A program made the position numbers and the translations under genes. A model generated the notes under the pieces. That model did not search any database and was not told where the DNA came from. It saw nothing but the letters and a program-made list of their open reading frames with translations. Of a DNA stretch of 64,000 nucleotides, positions 61,621-64,000 are shown one piece after another (position 1 is the first letter of the stretch; every line of letters begins with the position of its first letter). The DNA comes from Trichoplusia ni (lineage: Eukaryota; Arthropoda; Insecta; Lepidoptera; Noctuidae): assembly GCF_003590095.1 (NCBI RefSeq), contig NC_039482.1, forward strand, positions 10,681,657 to 10,745,656. The letters are read 5' to 3'.

Positions 61621-63333
61621 AACCTTTTCTTCCTCCCACACCTAGATTGTGCAAGACAATTTAATTTTAAACCCTCCGATGTGAAACTGACCATGTTTGG
61701 CGTCAAAAAGACCTAGACTGGACTGTCATATACACATTTAGATCACCACAATTCACCCAGGACAGCTCGAACGATCCCAAAAACCTCACTACTTTCGTTA
61801 TTCCCTGAAGACTTGGGCTACAACGTGGCAAAATGGAAACATTTTGAATTCATTATGGCGTCGCGTTTTAATACGAACAGTCAATGTCAGGGGAGCGGGA
61901 CTCGCGGACAGGATTACTCTTCAAATTGGATGATTTAAAATGTATCTTCAGCGAGGGTTCTGTATCTTGTTTAAATTTATGTGGAGGGACCGCTGTGGAA
62001 ACGATATCGGAAAGCGTTTGTGTTCAAATGATTTGTCTCACTTTTTTTGAGGTCATTAAAAGTGCCTGTTAATTTGTTACAGTAGCGTGTCGTAATTCAT
62101 TAGAATGTCATTAAACCAAATCGTAATAATTTACACAAGTTTTCAATCGACACATAAAAAAAACAGAAGTCTTACAAACGCACAAATTTATCATAATTCT
62201 TAAATTATTTATTATTTATTTGTCAAGTTTCAAACTGCACATCGATTTCAAAGCAACCATTGTTGACCAAACGATATTTTGCTGGTAACTTTTATGCATA
62301 CGTCAAGCATCACATTTTTATTAGCATAATGTAATAGGGATCCCTAAAAAGTAGACATCCAAAATGAATTGGTATAACGTAGACATGTAACACAACAGAA
62401 CAGCACAATGTTTATATTGTCCGGCGTTTTCGCGAAATTTTCAGCTTTTTGAGTTTGGAATAATTCATGTGGTATACTCGCAGACACTGTTTGCATAAAT
62501 CATTCAATACTGTTTTTATTTTACACTTATCTGTACCTCGTATTATTGTATCGCTATCGTTGTAATACAAGCTGACCACACTCACCTACGGGCAGTCACT
62601 TGGAGGATTTTTTGACTATGTCGAGATATGAGCGATATATGACACTATATTCTGTCTACAAAAAAATATTTTGTTATAGAACAACTACCCTATAACACGG
62701 ATCCCTTAAAAGGAGACCAGAAATGTGAACAAACTGTTAGTTCAAAATAATTTTACAAATGTTAGTGTACTTTAATTATGGAAATTGATATATTCAAACA
62801 AATGAAATCACATTAAATAAACAGATCTTTAATATTCGCTAAGAATACTATATAATTGTTACTTATTAAAACTAAAATCACAGGCTCGGGTTAATATAGC
62901 CTACTACTAATTATATCACAATAACCACACATTCAAGTGTGTTGTTTTACATTATTTGGGTTATAATCAAGTTCTATGTAAATATGTAACGTAAACAAAA
63001 AAAAACATTCATAATATGATGCGACAGTTTTGGCAAAAATAAGTATTTGATTTTGCAACAGCTTCTGATTTTGTCGGTAAATAATGATGTAGCATTATGT
63101 ACTACTGAACTGACTTTAGACAATCAATGAGCTATAATTATATTTTCCCTTATAAAAATTCTATTATTAATAAAAAAGAGTCATAGAGTACATTTGTTGT
63201 TACTAAGATACATAAGGAGTACCTCAAGGTAATATTCTTGCCCCTTTGAATAATTTATGTTTATATTCATAAATAATAAACTTGAATTGTTTATAGTAAA
63301 CTTAAACATTATGAGACTACAACTGAATCCATA
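61621..63333. other. Intergenic AT-rich DNA downstream of the lipase
   Basis: No open frame here has coding character. The plus-strand frame at 61884-62072 encodes a plausible-looking 62-residue string but has no splice or poly(A) support. An acceptor-like TTTGTTACAG lies near 62081. I see nothing else recognisable. Confidence 0.5.
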
Positions 63334-63339
63334 TTTATT
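63334..63339 (-). terminator. Poly(A) signal of the lipase gene
   Basis: AATAAA reads on the minus strand 65 bases past the lipase stop codon, the first canonical hexamer downstream. The flanking sequence is AT-rich with no competing strong signal nearby. Confidence 0.6.
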
Positions 63340-63403
63340 TACATCGTATTATGACTACACCTTAACTAAATAAATAACCCTGTAAACAACTTTCAATATA
63401 TAA

Positions 63404-64000
63404 TTACACTACAAAACCATTATCATCATTGATTCTTCTCACAACCGAGGTATAAATCTCATTCTCAGCTTTCAAACCATCTTTCCCTTTATAATACGGG
63501 AACTCGTTACTAGTAGCTAGATAATAAATACCGGGTCGCTCAAAATGAGTCTCTAGACCTATATAATTTGTGACGGTACTGTTGAAGCACTGAGCAAACC
63601 TCGCTTCTTGCACCGAGTCACATTTGGTAGCTATGAACTTCTTGGGGTGTTCCAACGCTTGCCACTGGTAGATCATAGACCGGACGTGACTGCAAACGAT
63701 CAAACAAGGAATGTAAGGTATGTCGCTCGGTTGGAACTCACCGCCGTTCACGTAGAAATCCACATGACCTAACGCTTCAGCTATCCCGAAACCATCGATA
63801 TTCGTGTGGATCACGTCCACTTTCTCCGCATCAGTCTTCCACAGCTTGTTTTCGGTGCCGAGTGATCTGTAGCAGGGTCCCGCTGGGTCCAGTCCCGTCA
63901 GTCTCGCTGGTTTCTTTCCTGTCACCTCGTAGAAGTATTTCGCTGCAAAGGAGACTTCGTGCGCTCCCAGGCTCGCACCAACAAGCTCGAGGTTTTCGGG
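63404..64000 (-). CDS. Pancreatic-lipase-family protein, C-terminal part (5' end outside window)
   Basis: This is a neutral lipase or phospholipase-A1-like secreted protein of the pancreatic lipase family (AB-hydrolase fold), which cleaves acyl esters of dietary or stored lipids. The frame is open from the window edge to a TAA at 63404, giving 198 visible residues. The nucleophile elbow G-A-S-L-G is at residues 8-12 (Ser10). The catalytic Asp is in TGLDPAGP (Asp38). The catalytic His is in VCSHVRS (His105). The core motif GHVDFYVNGGEFQPSD corresponds to the family's usual GHADFYPNGG..QPGC, so the customary Cys after QPG is Asp here. The His of the usual GHSLG is Ala. Family members are about 300-340 residues, so the signal peptide and N-terminal half lie to the right. 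I see no intron in the visible part. The frame runs through a GTG at 63925, which is an internal Val and not a start. Family and triad are confident; the exact substrate is not determinable. Confidence 0.95.
   Translation of the reverse strand, partial: PENLELVGASLGAHEVSFAAKYFYEVTGKKPARLTGLDPAGPCYRSLGTENKLWKTDAEKVDVIHTNIDGFGIAEALGHVDFYVNGGEFQPSDIPYIPCLIVCSHVRSMIYQWQALEHPKKFIATKCDSVQEARFAQCFNSTVTNYIGLETHFERPGIYYLATSNEFPYYKGKDGLKAENEIYTSVVRRINDDNGFVV

Noticed and set aside
1..64000. CRISPR arrays, bacterial operons, ribosome-binding sites, rRNA, viral genomes
   Set aside because: None seen; the window is eukaryotic nuclear DNA and its short repeats lack the unique-spacer structure of CRISPR.

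Overview
The window reads as nuclear DNA of a moth or butterfly (Lepidoptera). It is roughly two-thirds A+T by eye, introns are suggested by GT/AG signals, and it is littered with interspersed repeats of a kind I associate with lepidopteran genomes: tRNA-derived SINEs, LINE reverse-transcriptase 3' ends with (GAT)n tails, and short non-autonomous repeats carrying a 'GCCCGCGACTTCGTCCGCGTGG'-like core. Nothing looks bacterial, viral or organellar. The exact species cannot be told from the sequence.

One gene is clear. The last ~600 bases (63404-64000, minus strand) hold the C-terminal 198 residues of a secreted pancreatic-lipase-family protein with the Ser-Asp-His triad visible. Its N-terminal half lies beyond the right edge, and a poly(A) signal follows the stop.

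The other ~63 kb is intergenic or intronic. Several short blocks look like isolated exons, none proven. They are: a minus-strand 3' exon with a poly(A) signal at 6387-6615; a minus-strand exon at 23006-23362 that may be a gustatory-receptor remnant; an acidic plus-strand exon at 49426-49691; and a plus-strand cluster at 59322-61070 (two coding-like exons and a 32-nt exon with excellent splice sites).

The repeat landscape by region is as follows. Positions 1-16 kb are sparse, with decayed LINE and SINE pieces. Positions 16-23 kb are SINE-dense, with two inverted pairs of repeats. Positions 23-31 kb hold scattered short repeats and an AP-1-site hairpin. Positions 31-42 kb hold LINE 3' ends and a full-length SINE copy with target-site duplication. 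Positions 42-58 kb are mostly featureless AT-rich sequence. Positions 58-61.6 kb hold a LINE remnant, the exon cluster, two adjacent perfect inverted repeats and a second full-length copy of the same SINE with a 14-bp target-site duplication. The repeat families are labelled A-E here for cross-reference only; these are not database names.
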